This document shows positions 18,021-26,895 of a stretch of DNA of 51,744 nt, in pieces. Made by a program: the position numbers and the translations under genes. The number at the start of each line of letters is the position of its first letter. Position 1 is the stretch's first letter. The notes under the pieces were generated by a model. It made no database searches. It was not told the DNA's origin and saw only the letters and a program-made list of their open reading frames with translations. The stretch comes from Lautropia sp. GTDB taxonomy: Bacteria; Pseudomonadota; Gammaproteobacteria; Burkholderiales; Burkholderiaceae_E. Location of the stretch: positions 1 through 51,744 of the forward strand of contig JAUNHU010000010.1 of the NCBI GenBank assembly GCA_030523825.1. The letters run 5' to 3'.

Positions 18021-18478
18021 CGATATGTCTCCCAATTGGTGTGTGGAAAGCGGCGGACAATCTGGCCGGCGGTGCTGTCCGTCGATCCATCGAATTGCCC
18101 ACTACCAGTGATGATAGGCGTCTGACACAGGACGACAACTAGAAAAATCCCTTAGAAGACTCCAAATTTTATTCTTTTCAAATCAATTAGTTAGCGTAAA
18201 TTATCATGATATGGAATAATGGTATCGCAATATGAAACATCATTCATTTCATTTGCGATGGGTATCGGCAGATTCTGGCCTGTGAAGAAGCCTTCCGCAA
18301 TGATGGGCGGAGACAATGACAGGCGGAGAACATGGGGCATCAGGGCGCAGGATGCGCCGCCGCCCATGCCCCCTTGACCGGGGCGGATGGATGCCCTTCT
18401 TCCGGCCAGCGGCAGGTGGCAAAAACCTGCTGGCCTATGCCTATATACGCGCACAAGCTGCATCATCTGCACATTGCG
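18021..18478. other. AT-rich aceA upstream region and end of the permease unit
   Basis: No gene is credible in these 458 nt. Positions 18120-18260 are strikingly AT-rich for this genome, consistent with a promoter and regulator sites for aceA on the minus strand. A nested inverted repeat at 18224-18259 is listed separately. I could not pick out one convincing -10/-35 pair. Confidence 0.6.
18224..18259. promoter_or_regulatory. Nested inverted repeat upstream of aceA
   Basis: ATCGCAA (18224-18230) pairs with TTGCGAT (18253-18259). Inside it ATGAAA (18232-18237) pairs with TTTCAT (18247-18252) across a 9-nt spacer, so 13 of 14 positions per arm match. It lies about 205-240 nt upstream of the aceA start. 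It is a candidate operator for a dimeric regulator of the glyoxylate shunt, or a 3' hairpin of the permease transcript; no T-tract follows. Confidence 0.45.
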
Positions 18479-21250
18479 CTAACCCTGAGCGCGGCGCAGC
18501 ACCTGCAGTGGCGGTGTGTCGAGCAGCCGACGGATTCCCCAGCCTCCGGTGAGCAGCACGAACACGACGCTGAGGGCGACAGCGGTCAGCATCAGCCAGC
18601 CCGAAGGCGTGTAGACGAAATCGAAAGCCTGTGTGGCGAGCACCCAGCCCAATGCAGTGGCGCCCCCTACTGCCATCAGGCCGGCAAAGAGGCCGATGAG
18701 GGAGAGTTCGAGCCATTGCGCCGAGGCGATCTGGCCGCGTGAGGCACCCAGTGCCCGCATCAGGGCGACTTCGCCGGCGCGCTCGTCGCGGACGCTGGCC
18801 ATTGCCGCATGCAGCACGATACAGCCGGCCAGCACGGTGAACAGGAACAGGAACTGTACGGCAGATGCCACCTCGGCCATCATCGACTGAACCTGCCGGG
18901 TCATCATCCCGGTGTCGACAACAGTGAGATTGGGCATCTCGGCGAGCAGACGGCGCACCACATGTTCCTTGCCGGCAGGCAGGCGGAACGAGGTGATGAG
19001 GCTCTGAGGCTGGTCTGCGAGGGCCGCGGGCGACGCGATCATGAAGAAATTGACCTGCATCGAGTCCCATTTCAGGCGACGCGAGCCCACCAGGGTCATC
19101 TCCACGTGCTGCCCGGCCACATCGAAGCGCAGGCGGTCACCGATCTTCAGCCCCAGGGTTTGAAGGATGCCGACTTCTCCCGACACCTCGAACGCGTCCG
19201 GGTTGATCCAGCGCCCCTGGTCGAGGCGGTTGTGCCCAGGCATGGTGCTGCCATAGGACAGGTTGAACTCCCGGTCGACCATGCGGCGCGCCCGGCCCTC
19301 CTCGAAGTCTGCCGGCCCGATCGGGCGGTCGTTGACCGCAACCAGCCGCCCCCGGACCATCGGATTGAGCACAACCTGATGGATGCCGTCGGCTTCGAGG
19401 ATCTGCGTGAAGCGTTCACGCTGGTCGGGCTGGATGTTGATGACGAAGCGATTGGGCGCGTCGGGTGGCACGGCCTGTTGCCAGGCATTCAACAGATCGT
19501 TGCGCACGATGGTGAGCAGCACCATCGCCATCAGGCCCACGGTGAGCGCCACGATCTGGATGACGCTGACCGAGCGCCGGCGCGACCAGCCGGCCAGCGC
19601 CAGCCGCAGGGCAAGCGTGATGCCGCTGCGCGCCTGACGGGGCATGAACCACACCGAGGCACGCACGCACAGCACGGCCAGCAGCACGAAGACAAGCGCT
19701 GCCAGCACGAAGCCGCCAAGCGACAGGGCGGCCAGCCGATGATCGTCGATGAGCCAGAACAGCAGCACCGCCATGCTGGTGACGCCAGCGGCCAGCACCA
19801 GCCAGACCGAGAGGCCAGGCGCCCCCAGATCGCGGCGCAGCACACGCAGCGGCGCAACGCCAGCCAATCGGAAAACAGGCAGCGCGGCAAAGCCCAGAAT
19901 GAGCACGAGCGCGACCAGCATCGCCTGGATGGCAGGCCAGACCGACGGCGGTGGCAGGCTGGAGTCGAGCAGCAGGCGCGCCAGACCGATCAGCAGGTGG
20001 TGAGCGCCCCACCCCAGCAGAACGCCCAACAGGCCGCCGATCAGGGCCAGCCAGAGCATTTCGAGCAGCAGCACCTTCGTCAGATGGCGCTGCGTCATGC
20101 CCATCGCCTTGAGAATGGCAAAACCATCGAGATGGCGCTCGGCGAAACGACGTGCCGCCAACCCGATGGCCACCGCGGCAATGAGCGAGGCCAGCAGCGA
20201 AACCAGTGCGAGAAAGCGATGGGCGCGCACCAGGGTGTCACGGATCTCCGGGCGCCCCTCGTCGAGCGCCTCCAGCCGCTGCCCACCGCCGATCCGAGGC
20301 GTCACCCAGTCGCGGAACTGCCGGATCGCATCAGCCTCACCTGCCAGCAGGACGCGATGGCTGACCCGGCTGCCGGGGCGCACCAGCCGGGTCTGCGGCA
20401 GGTCGGCGAGCGACAGCATCAGGCGGGGCGCCAGGTTGATGAAGGACGTGCCCCGGCTCTGTTCCATCAGGATGAAACGGCTGATGCGAAAGCGCGATTC
20501 GCCGAGAAGCAGCCAGTCACCGAGCTTCAAGCCCAGGGCCTGAGCCAGGGCCTGATCGACATAGACTGTGCCACGCTCGGGCGCCCGGTCGATATCCTCG
20601 GCAGCAGGTTCCATCCCGTCGGGCTGTGCCTGCTGCTGTGTGGCGCGGTTGGCGGCATCGAAGGCGGGCGAAACCGCCAGGCTGCCTCTCAGGGGATAGA
20701 TGTCGCTGATGGCCAGGATGGAGGACAGTTGCGTGGGCGGCAATTCCTCGGTGTCATCCGCGCCGGGATTGCCGGGCAAGCCGCCAGGCCGGGTTCCGCT
20801 GGCCGGCGCTGCGCCATCTGATGCCGGCTGGCCGGCATTGCCAGCCCCTGCAACCGGGTCAGCAGCGTCCGTTGCTTCGCCGGCGTTGTTCTGCTCGCTG
20901 GCGGGGTGCGCCTTCTCCGCGCTGGCCATGCTGGGAAAGGACACGCTGTGCGCGAGCTTCAGGCCCAGCCGCCTGGCGTGCTCCTGCCAGTCCTCCGGCA
21001 CGGGACGATCGGCCTGGATGACGAGATCGCCCCCCAGCAGCCGGTTCGCCTGCGCAGACAGCGCCTGATTGAGACGATCGACGAAGAAACCGACCGTGGC
21101 CACCGCTGATACGGCCACCAGCAGGGCAATCAGCAGCAACGACAGTTCTCCCGCCCGGAAATCCCGCCGCAGGAAGGCCCATGACAGCCGGAAACTGGAT
21201 GCTGCAGCCGGCCGGGCCGGCACGGGCGCTGCGTTGGCGGGAGAAATCAC
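18479..21250 (-). CDS. Large FtsX/YbbP-type ABC transporter permease
   Basis: This 923-residue protein has the YbbP-like layout: one N-terminal membrane helix (LSLLLIALLVAVSAVATVGFF), a large periplasmic domain, several central helices, and a C-terminal FtsX domain with AGEVALMRALGASRGQI. YbbP-type permeases pair with an ATPase of the LolD/YbbA type and are thought to act on envelope lipids or lipoproteins rather than small solutes. No ATPase gene is adjacent. Residues 111-172 form an Ala/Gly/Pro/Asp-rich insertion in the first periplasmic domain. GTG 21250 is chosen because CGGAG lies 7 nt upstream. Confidence 0.85.
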   Translation of the reverse strand: MISPANAAPVPARPAAASSFRLSWAFLRRDFRAGELSLLLIALLVAVSAVATVGFFVDRLNQALSAQANRLLGGDLVIQADRPVPEDWQEHARRLGLKLAHSVSFPSMASAEKAHPASEQNNAGEATDAADPVAGAGNAGQPASDGAAPASGTRPGGLPGNPGADDTEELPPTQLSSILAISDIYPLRGSLAVSPAFDAANRATQQQAQPDGMEPAAEDIDRAPERGTVYVDQALAQALGLKLGDWLLLGESRFRISRFILMEQSRGTSFINLAPRLMLSLADLPQTRLVRPGSRVSHRVLLAGEADAIRQFRDWVTPRIGGGQRLEALDEGRPEIRDTLVRAHRFLALVSLLASLIAAVAIGLAARRFAERHLDGFAILKAMGMTQRHLTKVLLLEMLWLALIGGLLGVLLGWGAHHLLIGLARLLLDSSLPPPSVWPAIQAMLVALVLILGFAALPVFRLAGVAPLRVLRRDLGAPGLSVWLVLAAGVTSMAVLLFWLIDDHRLAALSLGGFVLAALVFVLLAVLCVRASVWFMPRQARSGITLALRLALAGWSRRRSVSVIQIVALTVGLMAMVLLTIVRNDLLNAWQQAVPPDAPNRFVINIQPDQRERFTQILEADGIHQVVLNPMVRGRLVAVNDRPIGPADFEEGRARRMVDREFNLSYGSTMPGHNRLDQGRWINPDAFEVSGEVGILQTLGLKIGDRLRFDVAGQHVEMTLVGSRRLKWDSMQVNFFMIASPAALADQPQSLITSFRLPAGKEHVVRRLLAEMPNLTVVDTGMMTRQVQSMMAEVASAVQFLFLFTVLAGCIVLHAAMASVRDERAGEVALMRALGASRGQIASAQWLELSLIGLFAGLMAVGGATALGWVLATQAFDFVYTPSGWLMLTAVALSVVFVLLTGGWGIRRLLDTPPLQVLRRAQG

Positions 21251-21495
21251 GTCGGTGCTCCGAAACAGGAAAATCGTCAGCAAGCGAATGCCATCAGGAG
21301 TGCTTCCGGCGGCAGCCACGCGCGCATGCCCTGGGCACACCACATGGCAGCGGTCAGCATGCGCCGACCTGGGCATGCACCGCGTGCACAGGTTCTGATG
21401 CGCGCCTTCAATGCAATCGGCATGCAGCCATCCGCACCCTGCGCCGGCCGGATCAGCCCCGCAAAAACCTCCCTTGGCTGTGACGCCTCAGCGCA

Positions 21496-22512
21496 TCATG
21501 ACGAGCGATACGATACGGATTGCAACCCCTGATCCACTGCCGAGATGATGTCGGCTGTAGGGGGAATGACACCCACACCACCGAAACTGGCACAGAAGGC
21601 ATCACCGGACACCGCACACTGCACGGCATCGAAATCGGCAAAGATACCAATGGTGGGCCGGCCCAGCGCCCCCGCCAGATGGGTGAAGCCGGTATCCAGA
21701 CCAACGACGATTCGTGCGGCCTGAATGACACGGGCGGCATCACGCACCGTCAGGAAGGGAGGCACCACCGACTCGGTGGCCTCCGCCCCTGCGGCCGCGG
21801 TAGCGGCCTCGGCCAGCCGGCGCGCACGCGCTTCCTCGGCAGGGGAGCCCCAGAACCAGAGCAGATCGAGCCCGGCCCTCTGCAGGTGCACGGCCACCTC
21901 GATCCACTGCGATTCGGGCCAGAGCTTGGCATCGCGGCTGGCGCCGGTCACCAGCAGGGCCATCGGCCGGCTGATGCCAGCCAGCCAGGGCGCCTCGTCG
22001 GGAGAGAGCAAGGGCACCTGCAAGCCGAAACGCGCCGGCTCATCCAGCGAATAGCCGAGGGCTGCGGCGCCGATGGCGCGGTTGCGCTTCACCACGTGCC
22101 AGTCACGCGGCACCGCCACCTTCTGGTCATAGGCAATCGAGGCCAGCGCTTCACGCGCCGAAGCACGATCCGGGCCGACGCGACGCCGACCTTTTGCCAT
22201 CCGCACCACGGCAGCACTCTTGATGAGCCCCTGGCAATCGAGGATCAGGTCGTACTCGTGTGCGCGCAGCCGTTCACGGAAGGCTCGCAGTGCCGCACGG
22301 GTTTCGGGCTTGCCCAGGGACTTGCGCCACTTGCGCCACGAGATGGGGATCACCTCGCTGACCGCCGGATTCATGGCCGGCAGTGCCGAGAAGGCTGATT
22401 CGACGACCCAGTCGATCCTGGCATCGGGATGAAGACGATGAATGTCGGTAGCCAGGGGCTGGGCATGAACGACATCCCCCATGGATGACATCTTGACGAT
22501 CAGTATCCGCAT
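21496..22512 (-). CDS. waaC: Lipopolysaccharide heptosyltransferase I
   Basis: This GT9-family glycosyltransferase has 338 residues. The start MRILIVKMSSMGDVVHAQP is characteristic of WaaC, which adds the first heptose to Kdo2-lipid A on the cytoplasmic side of the inner membrane. Further landmarks are LDCQGLIKSA and the C-terminal GLDTGFTHLAGALGRPTIGIF nucleotide-sugar segment. ATG 22512 was chosen to match the family N-terminus although no good ribosome-binding site is visible; an in-frame start exists at 22545. The gene stands apart from other LPS genes, with one more GT9 gene at 30867. Confidence 0.9.
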   Translation of the reverse strand: MRILIVKMSSMGDVVHAQPLATDIHRLHPDARIDWVVESAFSALPAMNPAVSEVIPISWRKWRKSLGKPETRAALRAFRERLRAHEYDLILDCQGLIKSAAVVRMAKGRRRVGPDRASAREALASIAYDQKVAVPRDWHVVKRNRAIGAAALGYSLDEPARFGLQVPLLSPDEAPWLAGISRPMALLVTGASRDAKLWPESQWIEVAVHLQRAGLDLLWFWGSPAEEARARRLAEAATAAAGAEATESVVPPFLTVRDAARVIQAARIVVGLDTGFTHLAGALGRPTIGIFADFDAVQCAVSGDAFCASFGGVGVIPPTADIISAVDQGLQSVSYRSS

Positions 22513-22558
22513 GACAGGCAGGCAAAGACGAGGTCGCAAACGCAAGGTGCAAATGCAA

Positions 22559-22591
22559 ACGCCGCACCGGCAGGATTGCCTGGTGCGGCGT
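22559..22591 (-). terminator. Hairpin terminator of the small gene 22629-22844
   Basis: ACGCCGCACC (22559-22568) pairs with GGTGCGGCGT (22582-22591), extended by an inner GGCA/TGCC stem. On the minus strand it is followed by TTTGCATTTG. It lies between the 71-residue ORF and waaC. Confidence 0.6.
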
Positions 22592-22628
22592 GTTGCAAGC
22601 TAGAAGATAACAGCTACCGTGCAGACTG

Positions 22629-22844
22629 TCAGCTCAACCCAAGCTCACGAAGCATGTTACGCTCCTCAATGGCGCGACGGGCTTCACGCAGGCGCTTGGC
22701 CTGTTCGGTCACGGCGATATCGGCATAGTCTTCCGGCCGCGACTCGACACGACCAGCACGCATGCGCGCGGCGTGACGCGCGGTGACGATGGCGCTGTGA
22801 TGGTGAGCCGTCATGGCGGAATTTGGTTTACGAGTCGATTTCAT
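22629..22844 (-). CDS. Small basic conserved-type protein, PA3496-like tail
   Basis: This 71-residue, Arg/Ala/His-rich protein ends in a charged helix (AKRLREARRAIEERNMLRELG). The tail resembles the short PA3496 family found in many Proteobacteria, but the match is by eye and weak. There is no membrane segment. A GGGA lies about 9 nt before the ATG, a terminator follows, and it diverges from dsbB. The 115-nt gap to dsbB contains overlapping dyads (GCGTTG/CAACGC and TTGCGT/ACGCAA, 22907-22928). Function unknown. Confidence 0.6.
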   Translation of the reverse strand: MKSTRKPNSAMTAHHHSAIVTARHAARMRAGRVESRPEDYADIAVTEQAKRLREARRAIEERNMLRELGLS

Positions 22845-22959
22845 CCCTGAGTCCCGTTAAGCTAAGAATGAAAGGCGTGCCTTCTGGACGACAACAGGTG
22901 CGCCGTGCGTTGCGTAGCAACAACGCAAACCCGCTGATGCAGCAAACCCAGAAAACACG

Positions 22960-23481
22960 ATGAGAATGAACAGTATAACACACCGCCTTCCGTCGCTCGC
23001 CATCGCCCTTTCCGCCTGGGGATCGGTCGGTGTGGCTCTTTTCACGCAACATGTGCTTGACATGCACCCGTGTCCGTGGTGTATCGCACAAAGGATCTTC
23101 TATCTGGCCGTGGGCGCCCTTGCGCTGCTGGCCGCCCTGCCCCCGGCACGCAGTGACGGCGGACGCATGACGAGTGCCTTTTTCCTCATCCTCGCCATCC
23201 TCGGTTCGTGCGCAGCCCTCGCCACGGCGCTCTATCAGCACTTCGTGGCAGCGCCTGCCGGTGCCTGCGGCATCACCATCGTCGACCGCCTGCTGCTGCA
23301 AAGCGGCCTCTCGGAATGGATGCCGGCCGTCTTCCAGCCTGAAGCCTCGTGCGACGTGGCCGATGCGCCCCTGCTGGGCATTCCCTATTCCCTGTGGAGT
23401 GCCACACTTGCCGTCATCCTCATCGGGATGGCCATCTTTGCCCTCACCCGCCTGCGCAGGTATCCCGTCAGCCGGATCTGA
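22960..23481 (+). CDS. dsbB: Disulfide bond formation protein B
   Basis: This is an inner-membrane quinone reductase that reoxidises DsbA. The 173-residue protein has four hydrophobic helices and the four essential cysteines: Cys38-Cys41 in HPCPWC within the first periplasmic loop, and Cys103 and Cys131 in the second loop. GIPYSLWSATLAV is the conserved last helix region. Two in-frame ATGs (22960 and 22966) are possible starts and neither has a clear ribosome-binding site. It is transcribed alone; dsbA is not nearby. Confidence 0.95.
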   Translation: MRMNSITHRLPSLAIALSAWGSVGVALFTQHVLDMHPCPWCIAQRIFYLAVGALALLAALPPARSDGGRMTSAFFLILAILGSCAALATALYQHFVAAPAGACGITIVDRLLLQSGLSEWMPAVFQPEASCDVADAPLLGIPYSLWSATLAVILIGMAIFALTRLRRYPVSRI

Positions 23482-23498
23482 TTCCTGGCAGCACACAC

Positions 23499-23531
23499 GC
23501 CGCAACCCGCCGCACCGGCGGGGGTTGCGGC
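23499..23531 (+). terminator. Strong hairpin after dsbB
   Basis: GCCGCAACCC (23499-23508) pairs with GGGTTGCGGC (23522-23531), with an inner GCCG/CGGC stem and a 2-nt bulge. It begins 18 nt past the dsbB stop. No T-tract follows, so termination may be weak or the hairpin may be a leader element of the downstream regulator. Confidence 0.4.
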
Positions 23532-23627
23532 CGCAGGGGCATGCAGACGATACCGGCAGCCTGCGCGCGCGGGAGCTGCGGCTTTCCATGTGGCAGAATG
23601 CGGGTTCAAAACGCCACACTCTGTTGT

Positions 23628-24392
23628 ATGTTCCCAGCGACATTCAAGGACTCCGCATCAGGCCCGGCTTCAGCCTCCAGCAGCGGATTCCGGCATAGCC
23701 CGGATGACCCCCTGCTGCACGTGCTGGCCGCTCATCCGCTATTTGCCGGGCTTCCCCCCGAGGTATTGGGCAAACTGGCCGAAAATGCCTGGAAACAGAC
23801 CCTGTCGGCGGGTGAATCGGTGTTCCACGAGGGCGACCCTGCCACCCATTACCTGCTGATCGTCAGCGGACAGATCGAGATGGTCCGCTTCAGCCAGGAA
23901 GGCGATGAACACGTCTTCCAGTCCTTTGGCCCGGAATCCATCGTCGCCGAAGCCTCCATCTTCATGCAGCACGGCCGCTACCCGATGTCATCACGCGCCG
24001 GTGATGCACCCGTCACCCTCTGGCGGCTGTCGGGCGCCTCACTGCGCGCCGCCTGCGAAGCGCACGGCCCCCTCGCCATGCGACTGCTGTACCGCTTCAG
24101 CCAACGGCTCTACCATCGCGTGAACGAGGTGGAATGGCTGACCAGCAGCACCGCCCAGCAGCGGCTGGCGGCCTATTTCCTCTCGCTCGTTACCCAGCAG
24201 GGCCTGGAACTGGTCTTTCCGCAAAGCCAGCGACACGTGGCCGCCCAGCTGGGCATCCGTCCCGAGACGCTCAACCGCCTGCTGGCCGACTGGCAGCAGC
24301 GTGGCTGGATTCAGGGCAGCCGACGCCACTGGCAGGTATGCGACAAGGCCCCCATCGCCCGGATGGCAGAGGGCAAGGCACGACCTTTCTAG
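23628..24392 (+). CDS. Crp/Fnr-family transcriptional regulator
   Basis: The 254-residue protein has an N-terminal cyclic-nucleotide-binding fold (FAGLPPEVLGKLAENAWKQ, then GESVFHEGDPATHYLLIVSG) and a C-terminal Crp-type helix-turn-helix (HVAAQLGIRPETLNRLLADW). It lacks the Fnr iron-sulfur cysteine cluster at the N-terminus, so it is not an oxygen sensor of the Fnr type. The effector cannot be read from sequence. ATG 23628 is the first start giving a sensible N-terminus but has no ribosome-binding site; an upstream start at 23595 is possible. The call is secure, the start is not. Confidence 0.87.
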   Translation: MFPATFKDSASGPASASSSGFRHSPDDPLLHVLAAHPLFAGLPPEVLGKLAENAWKQTLSAGESVFHEGDPATHYLLIVSGQIEMVRFSQEGDEHVFQSFGPESIVAEASIFMQHGRYPMSSRAGDAPVTLWRLSGASLRAACEAHGPLAMRLLYRFSQRLYHRVNEVEWLTSSTAQQRLAAYFLSLVTQQGLELVFPQSQRHVAAQLGIRPETLNRLLADWQQRGWIQGSRRHWQVCDKAPIARMAEGKARPF

Positions 24393-24420
24393 GCCCCACT
24401 TCCCGTAGCGTCTTCCCATG

Positions 24421-24451
24421 AAAAACCGGGCCGGTCTTGCGACCGCCCGGT
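24421..24451 (-). terminator. Rho-independent terminator of the AsmA-family gene
   Basis: ACCGGGC (24425-24431) pairs with GCCCGGT (24445-24451), extended by GGTC/GACC around loop TTGC. On the minus strand TTTTT follows directly. It lies 30 nt past the AsmA-family stop. Confidence 0.85.
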
Positions 24452-24480
24452 ATCGGCAACGCCTCAATCCTGCGTGGCGT

Positions 24481-26895
24481 TCAGTTGCCCAGCAGCCCCT
24501 TCAGGGCATCCTTGGCCTTGGCGCCATCGAGCGTGCCCTTGAGCTTTTCCTGCAGCTGTTCCTTGGCCTTGCCTTCGACGGCCTTCAGTTGCTCCTTGGC
24601 CTTGTCCTCAGCAGCCTTCAGCTGTTCCTTCGCCTGCGCGCCGGCTCTGGTCTTGAAAAGCTCCTTGGCAGCGGTCGCCCAGTCGATCTGCCAGCTGGGC
24701 GCCTCGAAGCTGCCCATCAGGCGCACCGGCACGGTCACGCCGTTCAGCTCAGCCACCTCACGGCCACCCTGACCACTGGATGTGCCCACCACCGATGCCT
24801 TGACGGTGTAATCGAGCACACTGCGGCCGATGTCGATGCTGCCATCACCACCCACACGCAGCAGCGGCGATTTCAGCGACAGGTCATTGCTGCGCGCAAT
24901 GCCATTGTTCAGCTGGAAGCTGACCGACATCTCGGTAAAGTCGGTTTTCTTGGACTTGTCGGCCGCCTGGGTCTCGGAATTGGCGTTACCCGTGAGCATG
25001 TTGCGAGCCGAGCGCAGTTTCTCACCCAGGTTGATGCCCTTCAGCGCACCATCCTTCAGCGCAAGCGACACGTTGCCGCCCAGCGCCCGCTTCATCGCCT
25101 CGACCGTGCCACCGCCGGTATTGACAGCGATGTTGAGGTTGCCAGCGCCCGAAAGCATGTCCTGATCGGCCAGCGCCTTCAGCAGCGGCTCGATGGCGAT
25201 GCTCGTGAAGTCGGCCTTCAGGTTGACCTTCTGCGCAGCTGGCGACGAACCGGTGCTGACCGTGGACGAAGCCGACAGCCGGCCCTGATAGAGCGCTGCC
25301 GTCAGCGGCGAGAGCGTGAGCTGTCCGTTGGCAACCTTGGCCACCGCCTTGATCTGGCGCGCCTCGATCCCGCGGGCGATCAGATGACCAATGCCCACGC
25401 GGGCATCGAGCGTGAGATTGCGCAGCGCAGACAGATCCACCGGCGTCTCGGTGGCGTTACCCGGCGCAGCCGGCGGGTTGGCGGCACTGGCCTCGCCCTC
25501 CTTCGCTGGCGGGAACAGCCGGTCGACGTTCAGCTCGTCCGCATCCATCTCGACCTTGATGTTCGGCGTCTTGAAACCATTCACGCCGGCCTTCAGCGCC
25601 ATCTTCGCCTTGTCGAGCAGTGCCGACAGATCGGCCGACACGGCTTCCTTCTTCAGATCGGCCGAAATCTGCCCACCCAGCTTCAGCGAGGAAGCTGCCT
25701 TGGGCACGGCGGGGTCGTCGATATCGACCTGACCGTCGAGCTTCGAGAGCTGATAGCGGCCGCCCGAAAGATTGGCCTGCACCGGCGTGCTCAGGCGGGC
25801 CACCACGCTGCGGCCGTCCTGCTTCAGCGTCGATTCCAGACCCAGACTGTTGATCTTCAGGTCGGAAGCCGTACCACCCACACCACTGAGGCTCAGGTTG
25901 GTGTTCAGCCATTCCTTGTCGCCCAGGCTGGCCTTCAGCAGCACCGTTTCACCCGAAGCGCTGTCGCGGGCGATGGCAAGACGTGGCGCCGCCACATTGG
26001 CCTTGAAGGCATCCTCCCCCATCCGGCCATTGGCATCCACCACCAGTTCGCTCACGTCGATGATCGGCCCCTGCGGATTGAAGGAAAAGCCCTTCAGACG
26101 CACGGCCAGCTGCTGCACCTGCAGCGTGTCGATCGCGCCCTTCAGGTTGGCGTTGAAATCCTTGAAGCCGTAAACCCCTTCATCGAGGTTCAGGCTGAGG
26201 TTGCCCTTCAGGCCGAACTCGCCACGGGACTCAGGCCCGGTTGCCGAAAAGCCCAGCTTCAGGTCGACCGGCGTTTCCACCACGTTGGCCAGCGGCCCGG
26301 TCTGCAGGTTCACACGCTCCAGCGTGTAGGTCTGGCCCGCCTGACGGTCATCGAACACCACGCGGGCGTCCTTCACCTCGACGCCATTGATCTTGAAAGC
26401 CGGAACGCCGCCCGACTTGCCATCGGCAGGCTGTTCGGCCGGTTTGTCGCCGGCAGGTTCAGCCGGCTTGTCTGTGCCCTGGCCGGTCGTCTTCGCGGCC
26501 TCGCCCCCACCCAGCAGGTCATCAATGCTGAGCGTGCCATCGGCATTGCGCACCACCCGGGCATCCAGCCCCTCCAGGCTCACGGTATCAGCCTGGATCT
26601 GGCCGCTGAGCAGCGGCATCAGCGCCACGCTGACCCGGGCAGCCCCCACCGTGGCCGCGTTCTCCTGCGGCAGGTTCGGCTCGGACAGCCGGACCGTAGG
26701 CAGGCTGATGCCCACACTCGGGAACACCGAGAGCTTCAGATCGCCCTCGAAGGTGAGCGTGCGCTTGTAGCGCGAGGACACGAACTCGGCGATCCGCGGC
26801 TTGAAATAGTTCACATCGACAAAACTTGCCGCAATCACCAGAACCACCAGCAGCCCCACCAGGACACCGCCAGCGATCATCAGCTTCTTGATCAT
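24481..26895 (-). CDS. AsmA family protein
   Basis: This 804-residue protein has an N-terminal membrane anchor (GGVLVGLLVVLVIAASF), followed by the AsmA start VNYFKPRIAEFVSSRYKRTL and repeated beta-rich segments. Near the C-terminus are the AsmA-type blocks SGAGNLNIAVNTGGGTVEAM and DYTVKASVVGT. The last 60 residues form a charged helix built on near-repeats of KAKEQLKA, probably a coiled coil. AsmA-like proteins span the periplasm and are implicated in phospholipid transport and outer-membrane integrity. The ATG overlaps the upstream thioredoxin-like gene by four bases, so the two are coupled. Confidence 0.9.
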   Translation of the reverse strand: MIKKLMIAGGVLVGLLVVLVIAASFVDVNYFKPRIAEFVSSRYKRTLTFEGDLKLSVFPSVGISLPTVRLSEPNLPQENAATVGAARVSVALMPLLSGQIQADTVSLEGLDARVVRNADGTLSIDDLLGGGEAAKTTGQGTDKPAEPAGDKPAEQPADGKSGGVPAFKINGVEVKDARVVFDDRQAGQTYTLERVNLQTGPLANVVETPVDLKLGFSATGPESRGEFGLKGNLSLNLDEGVYGFKDFNANLKGAIDTLQVQQLAVRLKGFSFNPQGPIIDVSELVVDANGRMGEDAFKANVAAPRLAIARDSASGETVLLKASLGDKEWLNTNLSLSGVGGTASDLKINSLGLESTLKQDGRSVVARLSTPVQANLSGGRYQLSKLDGQVDIDDPAVPKAASSLKLGGQISADLKKEAVSADLSALLDKAKMALKAGVNGFKTPNIKVEMDADELNVDRLFPPAKEGEASAANPPAAPGNATETPVDLSALRNLTLDARVGIGHLIARGIEARQIKAVAKVANGQLTLSPLTAALYQGRLSASSTVSTGSSPAAQKVNLKADFTSIAIEPLLKALADQDMLSGAGNLNIAVNTGGGTVEAMKRALGGNVSLALKDGALKGINLGEKLRSARNMLTGNANSETQAADKSKKTDFTEMSVSFQLNNGIARSNDLSLKSPLLRVGGDGSIDIGRSVLDYTVKASVVGTSSGQGGREVAELNGVTVPVRLMGSFEAPSWQIDWATAAKELFKTRAGAQAKEQLKAAEDKAKEQLKAVEGKAKEQLQEKLKGTLDGAKAKDALKGLLGN

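Noticed and set aside
18191-18472. 93-residue minus-strand open frame upstream of aceA
   Set aside because: It spans the AT-rich regulatory region, has no ribosome-binding site and no motif.
18809-20821. 670-residue plus-strand open frame opposite the FtsX-type permease
   Set aside because: Antisense shadow with His/Gln/Arg-rich composition and no motif; the minus-strand frame has clear membrane domains.
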